Made by a program: the position numbers and the translations under genes. The notes under the pieces were generated by a model. The model saw only the letters and a program-made list of their open reading frames with translations. It did no database searches and was not told the DNA's origin. This document shows, piece after piece, positions 1 to 8,221 of a stretch of DNA of 23,028 bases (position 1 is the stretch's first letter; each line of letters begins with the position of its first letter). Origin of the DNA: JAAYZQ01 sp034428935 (lineage in GTDB: Bacteria; Chloroflexota; Anaerolineae; JAAYZQ01). Location: positions 1-23,028 of the forward strand of contig DAOUHB010000245.1 of assembly GCA_034428935.1 (NCBI GenBank), written 5' to 3'.

Positions 1-2219
1 GCGCGGCCCGTCGAGCTGCCGCTGCCGTGGTGGGCCACCTTGAGCACGTCGGCGTCCAGGGGTTGGCCGGAGGCGAGGAGATTGGCCTCGGCCTTGACGC
101 CCACGTCGCCGGTGAGGAGAAAGTCGGCCTCGCCCCAGTTGAGCCGCAGGACGACGGACGCCTCGTTGTCGCCGTCGATGGCGGCGGGCAGCGGGCCCCG
201 GGGCGGATGGAGCACCTGCAAGACGATGCCCTGCTCCAGGTCCAGCCGGTCGCCGGCGGCGACGACCTGGCGTGGGACGCCCGCTGCCTCCAGGGCGTCC
301 AGACACTGGAGGTAGAGGGGCTCGTCCGACGCCCGGCCGTTGTCCAACCAGCCGCCCACGCGAAAGCGGGCCAGGGCTTCCGCCAGGCCGGCGACGTGAT
401 CCTCGTCGGGGTGGGTCAGGATGAGGAGATCGAGGGAGCGATCCCAGAAGGGCATCTCGCGGGCCAGGGCGGCGCCCAGGGCGGCCGGGCTCGGGCCGCC
501 ATCGACCAGGATCTGGCGGCCGGCGGGCGTGGTGATGAGGATGGCGTCGCCCTGGCCGACGTCGAGAACGGCGACGTGCAGCCGGCCGTCGGGCAACTGC
601 ACGAGGGCGAGCCCGCAGAGGACCGCGGCAGCCAGGGCCATTGCCAGGAGGGCCCTGCCATGGCGCTGGAAGGCCGCGCCGATTGCCGCGCCGGGATCGG
701 GTTGGCGGCGGCGGCAGCCCGCGGCCCAGGCGACCGCCGCCACGAAGGTGTAGTACAGGGCCGGCCACTGCCAGCCGAGGTGGCCCAGGTCCAGGGAGGC
801 AAGGGGCCAGGCGGCCAGGGCGTGGACGACGGCGCCGGTGTAGGCCAGGCACAGCCAGGGCAGCCAGGCCACGACCCGGGCCACGGGCTCCAGGACGGGA
901 ACGGTGCCGGCCAGGGCTGCCAGGCCGCCCAGGGTCATGATCGGCGGCTGAACGGGCAGGATGAGCAGGTTCGCCAGGGGCGAGACGAGGGACAGCCGGC
1001 CAAAGTGATAGGCCACCACGGGCAGGGTCAGAACCTGCGCGGCCAGGGTGGCCACCAGGGCCTCGTTCAGGAAGCGCAGGATACCAGCCGTAGCCTTAAC
1101 GGAGGAGACCAGGCGGGCCAGGCCGCGCTCCACCAGCGCCTCCAGGGGCGGGCTGAAGAGGATGAGGCTCAGGGTGGCGGCAAAGCTGAGCTGAAAGCCG
1201 GCGTCCCACAGGGCCAGAGGCTCGATGAACGTCAGCATCACCGCCGAGGCTGCCAGGGAGACGTGGGCCGTGGCCAGGCGCCCCAGGTGGCGGGCAGTAA
1301 CGTACAGGCCGCCCATGAGACCGGCGCGGACCACGGCTGCGTCGGCGCCCACGAGGAGGACGTAGAGGGCGATGCCCGCCAGGGTAAGCCAGCAGGCGCG
1401 GCGCTTGCCGAGGAGCTGGCCGAAGCTCAGGGCAAAGAGACGCGCCACCAGGCTGATGTTGCTCCCGCTGATGACAATGATGTGCGAGGTGCCCGTGGCA
1501 TTGTATTCATCGTACAGCAGCTTGGGAATTCCGGCCTTGAGGCCCAGGACGATGCCCTGCAGTAGCGAGGCCTCCGGCTCGGGTATCATCCGGGCCAGGG
1601 CCAGCCTCGCCCGGTCCTTGAGCCCGTGGAGGGCTGCCCAGAAGGGCGAGCCCTGCCCGGCGGCCAGCCGTTCTACCTCGGCCTTTCTCATGAGGCAGTG
1701 GATGTCTTTGCGGGCCAGGTGGGCGCGATAGTCGAAATCTTCGACGGGCGCCGGCGGCAGGATGTCGCCCTTGAGGCGCAGGCGGTCGCCATAGTCGTAG
1801 GCGGGGTAGGGGCCAACCCACACCAGGAGCTGCCCCGAAGCGGGCCGCCGCTCGCCATCGACCTCGATGCACTTCACGTCCACGACCAGGCTGGCCGTTT
1901 TGTCGCGCCGGTCGGGATAGGCGGCCACGACGCCCTCCACCACGGCGGCGGACGTGCCGGCGTAAGAGGCGATCTGGTCAGGGTCATCAGTGCGGGGCAT
2001 TTCCGCCTGGTAGCGCAGCCCGGCGGCCAGGAGTGCCAGGGCGCAAAAGCAGCCCAGCCGCGCCGAGCGGTCTTCCCGCCACAGGAGGATGGCGGACAGG
2101 GGAAGAAGGCAGAGGCACCACAGGACGGCCGGCTCCACCCCCAGGGGAGCCAGCCAATGGTGGGCCACGAGCAGGCCAACCACCCAGGCCGCGGCGACGT
2201 ATAGCAATGGAGGCAGCAT
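1..2219 (-). CDS. comEC: ComEC/Rec2 DNA-uptake channel, 3' end cut by the window edge
   Basis: Inner-membrane channel that passes single-stranded DNA into the cytoplasm during natural transformation. The frame is open from the ATG at 2219 to the left edge (739 codons), so the protein is nearly complete but lacks its last residues. The N-terminus is hydrophobic (MLPPLLYVAAAWVVG). The competence-domain core is clear around 1420-1560: LLQGIVLGLKAGIPKLLYDE, then ATGTSHIIVISGSNISLVA. A long polytopic region follows. The C-terminal metallo-beta-lactamase-like domain begins with VLDVGQGDAILI and contains LTHPDEDHVAGL (about 410-440), LLTGDVG and, at the very edge, VAHHGSGSS. A GAGGAAG ribosome-binding site precedes the ATG. 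It is divergent from the HtrA-like gene. No comEA is visible next to it; it might lie outside the window. Confidence 0.95.
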   Translation of the reverse strand, partial: MLPPLLYVAAAWVVGLLVAHHWLAPLGVEPAVLWCLCLLPLSAILLWREDRSARLGCFCALALLAAGLRYQAEMPRTDDPDQIASYAGTSAAVVEGVVAAYPDRRDKTASLVVDVKCIEVDGERRPASGQLLVWVGPYPAYDYGDRLRLKGDILPPAPVEDFDYRAHLARKDIHCLMRKAEVERLAAGQGSPFWAALHGLKDRARLALARMIPEPEASLLQGIVLGLKAGIPKLLYDEYNATGTSHIIVISGSNISLVARLFALSFGQLLGKRRACWLTLAGIALYVLLVGADAAVVRAGLMGGLYVTARHLGRLATAHVSLAASAVMLTFIEPLALWDAGFQLSFAATLSLILFSPPLEALVERGLARLVSSVKATAGILRFLNEALVATLAAQVLTLPVVAYHFGRLSLVSPLANLLILPVQPPIMTLGGLAALAGTVPVLEPVARVVAWLPWLCLAYTGAVVHALAAWPLASLDLGHLGWQWPALYYTFVAAVAWAAGCRRRQPDPGAAIGAAFQRHGRALLAMALAAAVLCGLALVQLPDGRLHVAVLDVGQGDAILITTPAGRQILVDGGPSPAALGAALAREMPFWDRSLDLLILTHPDEDHVAGLAEALARFRVGGWLDNGRASDEPLYLQCLDALEAAGVPRQVVAAGDRLDLEQGIVLQVLHPPRGPLPAAIDGDNEASVVLRLNWGEADFLLTGDVGVKAEANLLASGQPLDADVLKVAHHGSGSSTGR

Positions 2220-2248
2220 GGCACATCTTCCTCGACGGACCTGCGGCC

Positions 2249-2277
2249 ATTATAACCGCGAGCGACGCGCACGTCAA
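2249..2277 (-). promoter_or_regulatory. sigma70-type promoter of comEC
   Basis: On the minus strand TTGACG (2277-2272) and TATAAT (2254-2249) are separated by exactly 17 bp. The predicted start lies about 22 bases before the comEC ATG, leaving just enough leader for the ribosome-binding site. Confidence 0.8.
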
Positions 2278-2338
2278 GCACGGCGATCCTCGAGCCAGGC
2301 TATTGCCAAGTCGGTCCTGTTGCCTGGGATCGCCGTGC
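2278..2338. repeat. inverted repeat abutting the comEC -35
   Basis: The perfect 12-bp arms are GCACGGCGATCC (2278-2289) and GGATCGCCGTGC (2327-2338). The stem extends inward through CCAGGC/GCCTGG if a 5-base bulge (TCGAG) is allowed. It touches the comEC -35 box. A second, 8-bp inverted repeat follows at 2342-2349/2371-2378 (GGCTCGGC/GCCGAGCC). No T-run follows either arm, so a terminator is not favoured. An operator or a structured transcript end are possible readings. Confidence 0.6.
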
Positions 2339-2449
2339 GCCGGCTCGGCGGTTCTCTCTACACGCAGCTTGCCGAGCCAGTGCTCGACGATACCAGGGGC
2401 CGTCAAGGGACCATACAACAGCCGCATCCTCGAGCGTGATCCAGCACAC

Positions 2450-2478
2450 TTGATCTTTTCGGCAATTCGGGGTACAAT
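2450..2478 (+). promoter_or_regulatory. sigma70-type promoter of the HtrA-like gene
   Basis: TTGATC (2450-2455), a 17-bp spacer and TACAAT (2473-2478) lie about 75 bases before the start codon of the HtrA-like lipoprotein gene. Confidence 0.7.
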
Positions 2479-2556
2479 AGTTGCGGGTGCCCGGCCCGAT
2501 CCTGGCAGTCCCCCGTCCAGTGGACAATACGTGCCGGAGGGTGATAGGGTCTGCTT

Positions 2557-3714
2557 ATGAGAAAAAGAATAGGACTGTGGCTCCTATTGGCGTTGATGGT
2601 CTGGAGTGGGTTGGCCTGCAACCTATCCGAGTTGGCGACACGCCTGTCAACGCCCACCCCCGGACCGGCGTCCCAGGCAACGCCGGTCGTCGTCGTTTCG
2701 ACCCCCACACCCCTGCCCCCGGAGATGATCGCCGGCGCGGACGTGGAAGAGCTGTTGGTCATCAACGTCTATGCCCGTGTGAGCCCGGCCGTGGTGTGCG
2801 TGACCGCGGCGCAGCAGTTTGGCTCCTGCATCGGCTCCGGCTTTATCGTCGACTCTGAGGGACACGTCGTGACCAACAACCACGTGGCCACGGCGGAGCG
2901 CAATCTGCTGGTCACCCTGGCCGACGAGCGCTCGGTGCCGGCCGAGATCCTGGGTACCGATCCGGGCAGCGACCTGGCCGTGCTCAAGATCGACGTGCCC
3001 GCCGAGGAGCTGACGGTGGCCGAACTGGGGGACTCGGACGCGCTCCGCGTGGGACAGCGGGCCATCGCCATCGGCAACCCTTTTGGCCTGGAGCGGACCA
3101 TCACCACGGGCATTATCAGCTCCCTCGGCCGTACCCTGCCGCGCACCGACAGCGACTTTCAGATCGCCGAGGTGATCCAGACCGACGCGGCCATCAACCC
3201 CGGAAACTCGGGTGGGCCGCTCCTCGACTCGCAGGGCCGGGTCATTGGCGTCAACACTGCCATCCGCTCTGTCAGTGGCGTGAACTCGGGCGTGGGCTTT
3301 GCCATCCCGGTCAACGTCGTCAAACGGGTCATCCCCGAGCTGATAAGCGGCGGCAGGTATCGCCATCCCTGGGTGGGCGTGACGGGCCTGACGATATCCC
3401 CCGAGATCGTCGAGGCCCTCGACCTGGGGGTCGAGACCGGCGTTATGGTGTATACCGTCGAGCCGAACAGCCCGGCCGAAAGAGCGGGCGTGCAAGGGGG
3501 CGCTCGGGAGATGGTCGTCGGCGGCCGGCCGGTGCTGGCGGGGGGTGATATCCTGGTGGCGATTAACGATGCGCCGGTGAGGCGTTTTGACGATCTGATC
3601 AATTACCTCGCCCGCTACACCAGCGTGGGTGATACGGTGACCCTGACTGTCGTCCGCGGCGGTGATCGGCTCAATCTCGACGTCGTCCTGGAGGAACGAC
3701 CTGACAACCGCTAG
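2557..3714 (+). CDS. HtrA/DegP-family serine protease, lipoprotein
   Basis: Surface-anchored serine protease for quality control of extracytoplasmic proteins. The N-terminus is a lipoprotein signal with a lipobox ending SGLAC (Cys21). A Thr/Pro-rich linker follows (about residues 31-55). The trypsin-like domain spans roughly 65-265 and carries the complete triad: His109 (TNNHVA), Asp139 (GSDLAVLKID) and Ser218 (NPGNSGGPLLD). A single PDZ domain occupies about 272-380 (WVGVTGL ... GGDILVAINDAPV). The 385-residue length and single PDZ match DegS/HhoA-like members better than two-PDZ DegP. The start is ATG with GGAGGGTGAT upstream. A stretch of 97 bases separates it from the next gene, with no obvious terminator. 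By analogy it may act in envelope stress; its substrate cannot be told from sequence. Confidence 0.94.
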   Translation: MRKRIGLWLLLALMVWSGLACNLSELATRLSTPTPGPASQATPVVVVSTPTPLPPEMIAGADVEELLVINVYARVSPAVVCVTAAQQFGSCIGSGFIVDSEGHVVTNNHVATAERNLLVTLADERSVPAEILGTDPGSDLAVLKIDVPAEELTVAELGDSDALRVGQRAIAIGNPFGLERTITTGIISSLGRTLPRTDSDFQIAEVIQTDAAINPGNSGGPLLDSQGRVIGVNTAIRSVSGVNSGVGFAIPVNVVKRVIPELISGGRYRHPWVGVTGLTISPEIVEALDLGVETGVMVYTVEPNSPAERAGVQGGAREMVVGGRPVLAGGDILVAINDAPVRRFDDLINYLARYTSVGDTVTLTVVRGGDRLNLDVVLEERPDNR

Positions 3715-3800
3715 TGGCAGGGATGGCCCCTGCAACAGCGACCCGACGGTTCCCGGGTATCGCCTGTGATGCCCGGTTAGTGAGCGTCCTATCTTATTCA

Positions 3801-3806
3801 AGGAGG
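3801..3806 (+). promoter_or_regulatory. ribosome-binding site deciding a GTG start
   Basis: AGGAGG sits 5 bases before the GTG at 3812. This supports the unusual start codon of the baeRF gene over later internal ATGs. Confidence 0.8.
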
Positions 3807-3811
3807 ATAAC

Positions 3812-4927
3812 GTGTTCACGGAACAGGATTTGAGCGAATTGGTGCAATTTCGTAGCGACGGCTCCCCCGTTCTCAGTCTTTACCTCAACGTGGATCCTTC
3901 TCAGCAGTCGAGTGATCAGCACAAGTTGTCCATGCGCTCGTTGTTAAAGGGGGTGGCCGGCGAGGCTTCCTCCGAGGACGTCCAGGCCATGGAACGCTAC
4001 TTTGATTTCGAATACGAACGGCAGGGCAAGGGCCTCGCACTTTTTTCCTGCAAGGATTCCGACTTCTGGCGCAGCTACTGGCTGGCCGTGCCTGTGCACA
4101 ACCTCGCCTACGTCTCCCCGCGCCCATACATCAAGCCGCTGACCGACGTCCTGGATGCCTACGGCCGCTACGCCGTGGTCCTGGTCGACAGCGAGGGCGC
4201 CCGCATGTTCCTCTTCCAGCTTGGTGAGCTGGCCGAGGCCAGCGGCATTTTTGGCGAAGAGGTGCGGCGCAGCAAGCACGGCGGTGCCTCCGGCGTGGCG
4301 GGCATGCGCGGCGGCATGGCCGTCCGCACGGCGCGCAAGGGCGAAGTGACGGTCCAGCGGAATATGCGAGAGGTGGCGGAAGTAACGGAGGCGTTTTGCC
4401 AGCACAATGGCTGCTACCGGCTGGTGGTGGGTGGCTCCGAAGCCAATGTCAGGCAGTTGCTGGACGTCTTAACCAAGCAGTTGCAGGATGCCGTGGTAGG
4501 CACCTTTGTCATCGATCTCGGCGCGCCCGTTAGCGACGTGCAGGCCCGCTCCATGGAGCTCATCGAGAAGGCGGCGGTGGAGCGGGAGCGGGAACTGGTC
4601 GACGAGATGTGGGCCGGCTGGAAACGGGGCAGTGGCGCCGTGGTTGGCCTGTCCGACACGCTGGCCGCGCTGCAGGAGCACCGGGCAGGCACGCTGCTGG
4701 TTCTGGCCGGCTATTCGGCTTCCGGCCATCGCTGCCGTGAATGCCGTTACCTGATGCTCGTCGAGCGAGACGAGTGCCCGCTGTGCGGCGGTCGAATGGA
4801 GCCCGTCGAAGACATCGTCGATACCTTGACCCGCCGTGCCCTGGAGCAGGGCATCGAGGTCGAGATCGTCCGCGGCAGCGGCAAGTTGGAAGAAGTCGGG
4901 TCGGTGGGGGCGCTGCTGCGCTACTAG
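3812..4927 (+). CDS. bacterial eRF1-like (baeRF) protein with a zinc ribbon
   Basis: Cytoplasmic protein of 371 residues resembling the bacterial archaeo-eukaryotic release factor (baeRF) group. An N-terminal domain (about 1-105) starts with PVLSLYLNVDPSQ. The central eRF1 domain-2-like part starts at about 119 (RYAVVLVDSEGARMFLF) and has a Gly-rich, basic loop at 154-175 (SKHGGASGVAGMRGGM) where eRF1 proteins carry their catalytic GGQ loop; an exact GGQ is absent. It continues with LVVGGSEANVRQLLDVL (204-220). The C-terminal domain 3-like part has a four-Cys zinc ribbon (Cys308, 311, 322, 325) and ends in SVGALLRY, the closing motif typical of aRF1/eRF1. GTG start. By family analogy it may hydrolyse peptidyl-tRNA on stalled ribosomes, but this is inference. 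Its only close neighbour is the protease gene upstream. Confidence 0.75.
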   Translation: MFTEQDLSELVQFRSDGSPVLSLYLNVDPSQQSSDQHKLSMRSLLKGVAGEASSEDVQAMERYFDFEYERQGKGLALFSCKDSDFWRSYWLAVPVHNLAYVSPRPYIKPLTDVLDAYGRYAVVLVDSEGARMFLFQLGELAEASGIFGEEVRRSKHGGASGVAGMRGGMAVRTARKGEVTVQRNMREVAEVTEAFCQHNGCYRLVVGGSEANVRQLLDVLTKQLQDAVVGTFVIDLGAPVSDVQARSMELIEKAAVERERELVDEMWAGWKRGSGAVVGLSDTLAALQEHRAGTLLVLAGYSASGHRCRECRYLMLVERDECPLCGGRMEPVEDIVDTLTRRALEQGIEVEIVRGSGKLEEVGSVGALLRY

Positions 4928-4943
4928 CCACCTGTGTGATAGA

Positions 4944-4970
4944 GGGCGCGGCTCCGGCCGCGCCCTTTTT
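4944..4970 (+). terminator. Rho-independent terminator after the baeRF gene
   Basis: A perfect 9-bp GC stem, GGGCGCGGC / GCCGCGCCC, with loop TCCG is followed by TTTTT. It lies 17 bases after the stop codon and also separates this unit from the convergent solute-binding protein gene. Confidence 0.92.
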
Positions 4971-5025
4971 ACGTGGACGGGTGGCGGAACCTGCTCCTTT
5001 ATCTCACGGGATCGCCCGGGAGAGG

Positions 5026-6345
5026 CTACTCCTTTCCCATGAGCTCCTCCAGGCGAGACTGCACGTTTCGGGCCGTCGCAGCCGGGTCCTGGCTGCCCTC
5101 CAGCAGGCCATTGACCTCCGTGTAAATCGCTTCCGAAAGCCGGGGGTAGTCGGCGACCTGCGGTCGGGGGCGTGCCGCCAGGAGAGTCGGGTACACCTCG
5201 CCCAGGACGGGATTCTGGGCCAGCGTGTCCGGATCCTGGTAGGGCGTTGCCAGGGCGGGCAGCAGGAGGCCACTCGCGGCGAGCTGGGCCTGCTGCTCGG
5301 GGGCCACCAGGAAGGCCATGAAGCGAAATGCCTCCTCGGGAACCGTGCTGCTTGCCGAGAGGACCAGGCTCTGGCCGGCCAGGCAGGAGGTGGGCAGCGG
5401 GGCGATGCCCACCTGTCCCGCGGTGGGCGAGCCGGGCTCCTGCAGGCGCGCCCAGGCATAGAACCAGTTCCGCATGAAGACGGCCTCGCCGCTGCGAAAA
5501 CCGGCCAGTGATGCCGCCTCCTGGTGGCCGGCGACGTCTGCGGGCGACACCCCCTCACTCACAAAGCGCGCCATCCGCTCCAGGGCGGTGCGTGTCTCGG
5601 GGCTGTCAAAGCTGGCCCGGCCGCCGGCATCCACGGCCTTGCCCCCTTCCGCCCAGACCTGTTCCAGGGTGTTGCAGGTGAGTCCGTCGTACTCGTCGCC
5701 CTGCCAGACAAAGCCGCGGGCCGGGCCGCCGTCGCCCTTTAGCTCCAGGGCCAGGGTCTCCAGTTCCGCCCACGTCGCCGGTGGCGTGTAGCCCCTGGCT
5801 TCCAGCAAGTCGCGCCGGTAGTAGAGCAGGCCCCCGTCGGTGTTCCACGGCAGGGCCATCAGCCGGCCCTCCAGCCTGCTCGCCTGGACCGGGGCGGGCA
5901 AGAAGGCGTCGAGGTCCAGGCCGGCATCCGCCGCGTAGCCGTCCAGGGGGAACAACCAGCCAGGCGCTTCGTAACCGGCCAGCCAGTGGGGGCTGATGAG
6001 ATAGACGTCGACGGTGCCGTCGCCGGCGGCCAACGACTCGGCAAACTGCTCCTGGCGCCTGCCTGCGTCGCGGTTGACGGCCAGCAGCTCCACGCGCACG
6101 TCCGAATTGGCGGCTTCGAAAGCGGCAATCTGCTCGTCCAGGAGGGACAGGGTCTGTTCGTCGACAAAGCCCGCCACAGAGACGACCACGGGCATTTCGA
6201 TGGGCACGGTGACTGTCGCCGCCGGGCCGGTAGGTGTCGCCGGCAGGGCCGGCGAGGGCGATGGCCCGCAGCCGGCCAGCAGCAGCACGACGCACAACGT
6301 CAGGGCCACCCGATTTGGAAGCCCCCCGGGCCTGGAGGTGATCAT
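5026..6345 (-). CDS. extracellular solute-binding lipoprotein (ABC transporter family 1)
   Basis: Substrate-binding lipoprotein of an ABC importer, of the type usually seen for sugars. The chosen ATG at 6345 gives 439 residues and has GGAGG 8 bases upstream; an in-frame ATG 12 codons earlier lacks this. The signal peptide ends in LLAGC (Cys26), followed by a Pro/Thr/Ala linker. Typical features are ALPWNTDGGLLYYRRDLLEARGY (mid-protein), FVWQGDEYDGLTCNTLEQVW, GEAVFMRNWFYAW and GQVGIAPLP, the usual signatures of maltose-binding-like proteins. No permease or ATPase gene lies next to it, so it is either an orphan or works with a transporter encoded elsewhere. It follows the TPR gene on the same strand with a 94-base gap containing a hairpin. 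Confidence 0.9.
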   Translation of the reverse strand: MITSRPGGLPNRVALTLCVVLLLAGCGPSPSPALPATPTGPAATVTVPIEMPVVVSVAGFVDEQTLSLLDEQIAAFEAANSDVRVELLAVNRDAGRRQEQFAESLAAGDGTVDVYLISPHWLAGYEAPGWLFPLDGYAADAGLDLDAFLPAPVQASRLEGRLMALPWNTDGGLLYYRRDLLEARGYTPPATWAELETLALELKGDGGPARGFVWQGDEYDGLTCNTLEQVWAEGGKAVDAGGRASFDSPETRTALERMARFVSEGVSPADVAGHQEAASLAGFRSGEAVFMRNWFYAWARLQEPGSPTAGQVGIAPLPTSCLAGQSLVLSASSTVPEEAFRFMAFLVAPEQQAQLAASGLLLPALATPYQDPDTLAQNPVLGEVYPTLLAARPRPQVADYPRLSEAIYTEVNGLLEGSQDPAATARNVQSRLEELMGKE

Positions 6346-6384
6346 CCGCCCGGCCTCCGGGTCCGTGGCATGGCCGGGCATGGA

Positions 6385-6412
6385 GAGCGGTGCTCCCCGG
6401 GCAGCACCGCTC
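6385..6412. repeat. perfect hairpin between the TPR gene and the solute-binding gene
   Basis: Arms GAGCGGTGCT (6385-6394) and AGCACCGCTC (6403-6412) are perfectly complementary with an 8-base loop. No T-run follows on either strand, so it is more likely an mRNA stabiliser, processing site or operator than an intrinsic terminator. Confidence 0.6.
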
Positions 6413-6439
6413 CAAACAAGGCCGGGTGTCGACAGGGGA

Positions 6440-7057
6440 TCAACGGGACGGTCCCTGCTGCTTGCGGCGCTTTAGCGCCGACTGGGCTGCTTTGGCATAG
6501 AGCGAGCCGGGCAGCGCTTCCATGGCATTGTTGTACTGCGCCACCGACAGGGCCTCCTCGCCCTTGAGCTCGTAGGCGTAGCCCAGGTTATAGTAGGCGG
6601 CTGCCTCGTACTTGATGCCCAGCCGTGCCCTCTGGCTGTCGGAGAGAACGTCTTCGAGGGCTGCGACGGCATCGTCCACCTGCCCCTCGTGGAGCAGGGC
6701 AGCACCGCGGTTGGTCTGGACGACGAGCCGCGAAGCATCGTCGGGCCGCAGCGCCATGGCCAGGTCATAGGTACGGAAGGCTGCCTCCTTGCGGCCACGA
6801 CGTACCAGCGTGTTGGCCACGTCGACCACCAGGCGGGACCGCATGGTCACCAGGTAGAGGATGATGAGGAACAGGAAGGGGTTCAGCGGCCGGCCGATGA
6901 GCCACGAGCCACCGACCAGGATTGCGGTCAAGATCGCCGTCTCCACGGCAAACTGGACCGACAGGCCCTCGCGCCGCATAAAGCCCAGGACGCCAAAGGC
7001 CAGGACGAACAGGCAGGCCACCAGCACGAGCAACAGGTAGGGATCTAGATTAAGCAC
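6440..7057 (-). CDS. membrane-anchored TPR protein
   Basis: Small membrane protein of 205 residues with no recognised specific function. Three hydrophobic segments lie at about 6-27, 36-54 and 58-72. A cytoplasmic helical region follows (78-190) with tetratricopeptide-like pairs: TLVRRGRKEAAFRTYDLAMA, NRGAALLHEGQVDDAVAAL and YYNLGYAYELKGEEALSVAQ. The C-terminus is basic (KRRKQQ). The start is GTG with GTGAGGA just upstream. TPR proteins serve as assembly scaffolds, so a partner role for the ATPase system encoded upstream is conceivable but unproven. A 167-base gap with an inverted repeat separates it from that operon. Confidence 0.75.
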   Translation of the reverse strand: MLNLDPYLLLVLVACLFVLAFGVLGFMRREGLSVQFAVETAILTAILVGGSWLIGRPLNPFLFLIILYLVTMRSRLVVDVANTLVRRGRKEAAFRTYDLAMALRPDDASRLVVQTNRGAALLHEGQVDDAVAALEDVLSDSQRARLGIKYEAAAYYNLGYAYELKGEEALSVAQYNNAMEALPGSLYAKAAQSALKRRKQQGPSR

Positions 7058-7114
7058 TGGTCCTCACTCTCTGCGAGTGCTCCTCGCCGCCAGCGAGCGC
7101 TCCGGAGCGCACCG

Positions 7115-7185
7115 GGCGCTCACAGTGACGACCCTGGCCGTTTCGCGATCCGTCTGAAGCGACAGGAGTCGTCACTGCGAGCGCC
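7115..7185. repeat. 18-bp imperfect inverted repeat between the ATPase operon and the TPR gene
   Basis: GGCGCTCACAGTGACGAC (7115-7132) and GTCGTCACTGCGAGCGCC (7168-7185) pair at 17 of 18 positions across a 35-base centre. Further palindromes lie beside it: the 14-bp perfect GCGCTCCGGAGCGC (7097-7110) and CACTC/GAGTG (7065-7079). The motif GTCACTGCGAGCGC resembles scattered REP-type intergenic repeats of bacteria, so this may be a repeat remnant. It could also attenuate readthrough into the TPR gene. Confidence 0.65.
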
Positions 7186-7224
7186 TAGCTGCTGCCGACG
7201 CGAGCATGGACAACGGACCTACAG

Positions 7225-8217
7225 CTAGCCCGTGGTCGCGGGTGCCGAGAAGAGGCTGTCGGCTGTCCGTTTCAGCATGGCGACGCTCTGCACCTCGGTG
7301 TCAAAGAGGGGGACGATGGCCCGCACGTCGGAAAATGTGCGCCAGATTTCATCCATGTAGTCGTCCTGCATCGCCACCCTGTTCTTGACAAAGGCGGGGG
7401 CATCGGGCCCCACGCTGCTCTTGTCGATGAGCATGTTGACTATGACGCCGCCCACGGGGATGCCAAACTCTTCGAACCAGTTGATGAACCGCTTGATGAC
7501 GGCGATAGGCAGCGCTTCGGGCAGGGTTACAAAGAAGAAGGAGGTCTTTTCGTCGTCGCACAACAGCTCCTTGGCGTTGCCCATCCGCGTGCGCAGGTTG
7601 AGCAAGTAATCCATGAGGGGGTCCTTCTGCTGCTTCTTTTTGCTGTACGACAGCAGGTCCTTCAGGCTCATGGCCTCTTCGCGGCTCTGGACCATCTTGT
7701 TGACCCACATGGAGTACACGTCGGACATGCCCAACAAGCGCCGGGCGTTGGCCGTCGGCGCGGTGTCAAAGACATAGACGTCGTACTTGTCCTCGAACAT
7801 GAGGTCGATCATGTTCTCGAACATGGCCGACTCTTCGAAGGCAGGGTTCATCGTCGCCGACTCGACGAACTCGTCGGCCTTGGTCTTGATGTCCGCGAAC
7901 TTCAGGAACCATTCGATCTTCTCGCGGATCTCTTTTTTGGACTTCTCGATGGTGTCCTTCGTATCGATCTCGTAGGCAAAGAGATTCGTGGTCCCCTGCA
8001 CCGGGCTGTGGCGGCCAAAGACGTCCTGGCCCAGCATGCTGCTCAGGCTGTGAACAGGGTTGGTGGAAGCCAGGAGAGTCTTTTTTCCCTGCTCGGCGAA
8101 CCACAGGGCAGCGGCACCGGCCATAACGGTCTTGCCGACGCCACCCTTGCCGCCGAAAAAGATGTACTTCATGCCGGGATGCTCGGTCAGAAACTGGGCA
8201 GTGCTTTTTTCGATCAT
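7225..8217 (-). CDS. ArsA/GET3-type ATPase, second of the pair
   Basis: Cytoplasmic P-loop ATPase of the ArsA/GET3/TRC40 family, 330 residues from the ATG at 8217. That start has GGAG upstream, whereas an earlier in-frame TTG overlaps the preceding gene. The deviant Walker A GGKGGVGKT is at about 22-30. The switch I region reads STNPVHSLSS, with Asn where ArsA has Asp (DPAH). The DTAPTGH motif is DTAPTAN (Asp151). The protein has only one cysteine, so it lacks the three arsenite-binding cysteines of classical ArsA and the CxxC of eukaryotic GET3. It begins 4 bases after the stop of its paralogue, implying co-translation and perhaps a heterodimer replacing the two halves of fused ArsA. Substrate unknown. 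Arsenite efflux is unlikely because no ArsB or ArsR is nearby. Confidence 0.85.
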   Translation of the reverse strand: MIEKSTAQFLTEHPGMKYIFFGGKGGVGKTVMAGAAALWFAEQGKKTLLASTNPVHSLSSMLGQDVFGRHSPVQGTTNLFAYEIDTKDTIEKSKKEIREKIEWFLKFADIKTKADEFVESATMNPAFEESAMFENMIDLMFEDKYDVYVFDTAPTANARRLLGMSDVYSMWVNKMVQSREEAMSLKDLLSYSKKKQQKDPLMDYLLNLRTRMGNAKELLCDDEKTSFFFVTLPEALPIAVIKRFINWFEEFGIPVGGVIVNMLIDKSSVGPDAPAFVKNRVAMQDDYMDEIWRTFSDVRAIVPLFDTEVQSVAMLKRTADSLFSAPATTG

Positions 8218-8221
8218 GGTC

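Noticed and set aside
27..1565. Long rightward open frame over the comEC region
   Set aside because: Its translation is low-complexity Gly/Gln/Ala-rich and matches no fold I know; the opposite strand encodes clear ComEC motifs. It is an antisense shadow caused by high GC.
2220..2450. tRNA or small RNA gene between comEC and the HtrA-like gene
   Set aside because: The inverted repeats do not form a cloverleaf with T-loop or anticodon-loop consensus.
3767..3795. Own promoter for the baeRF gene (TATCTT as -10)
   Set aside because: No acceptable -35 at 16-18 bp; cotranscription with the protease gene cannot be excluded.
2647..3819. Leftward open frame opposite the HtrA-like gene
   Set aside because: His/Asp/Arg-rich composition typical of an antisense reading; the triad-bearing protease is on the plus strand.
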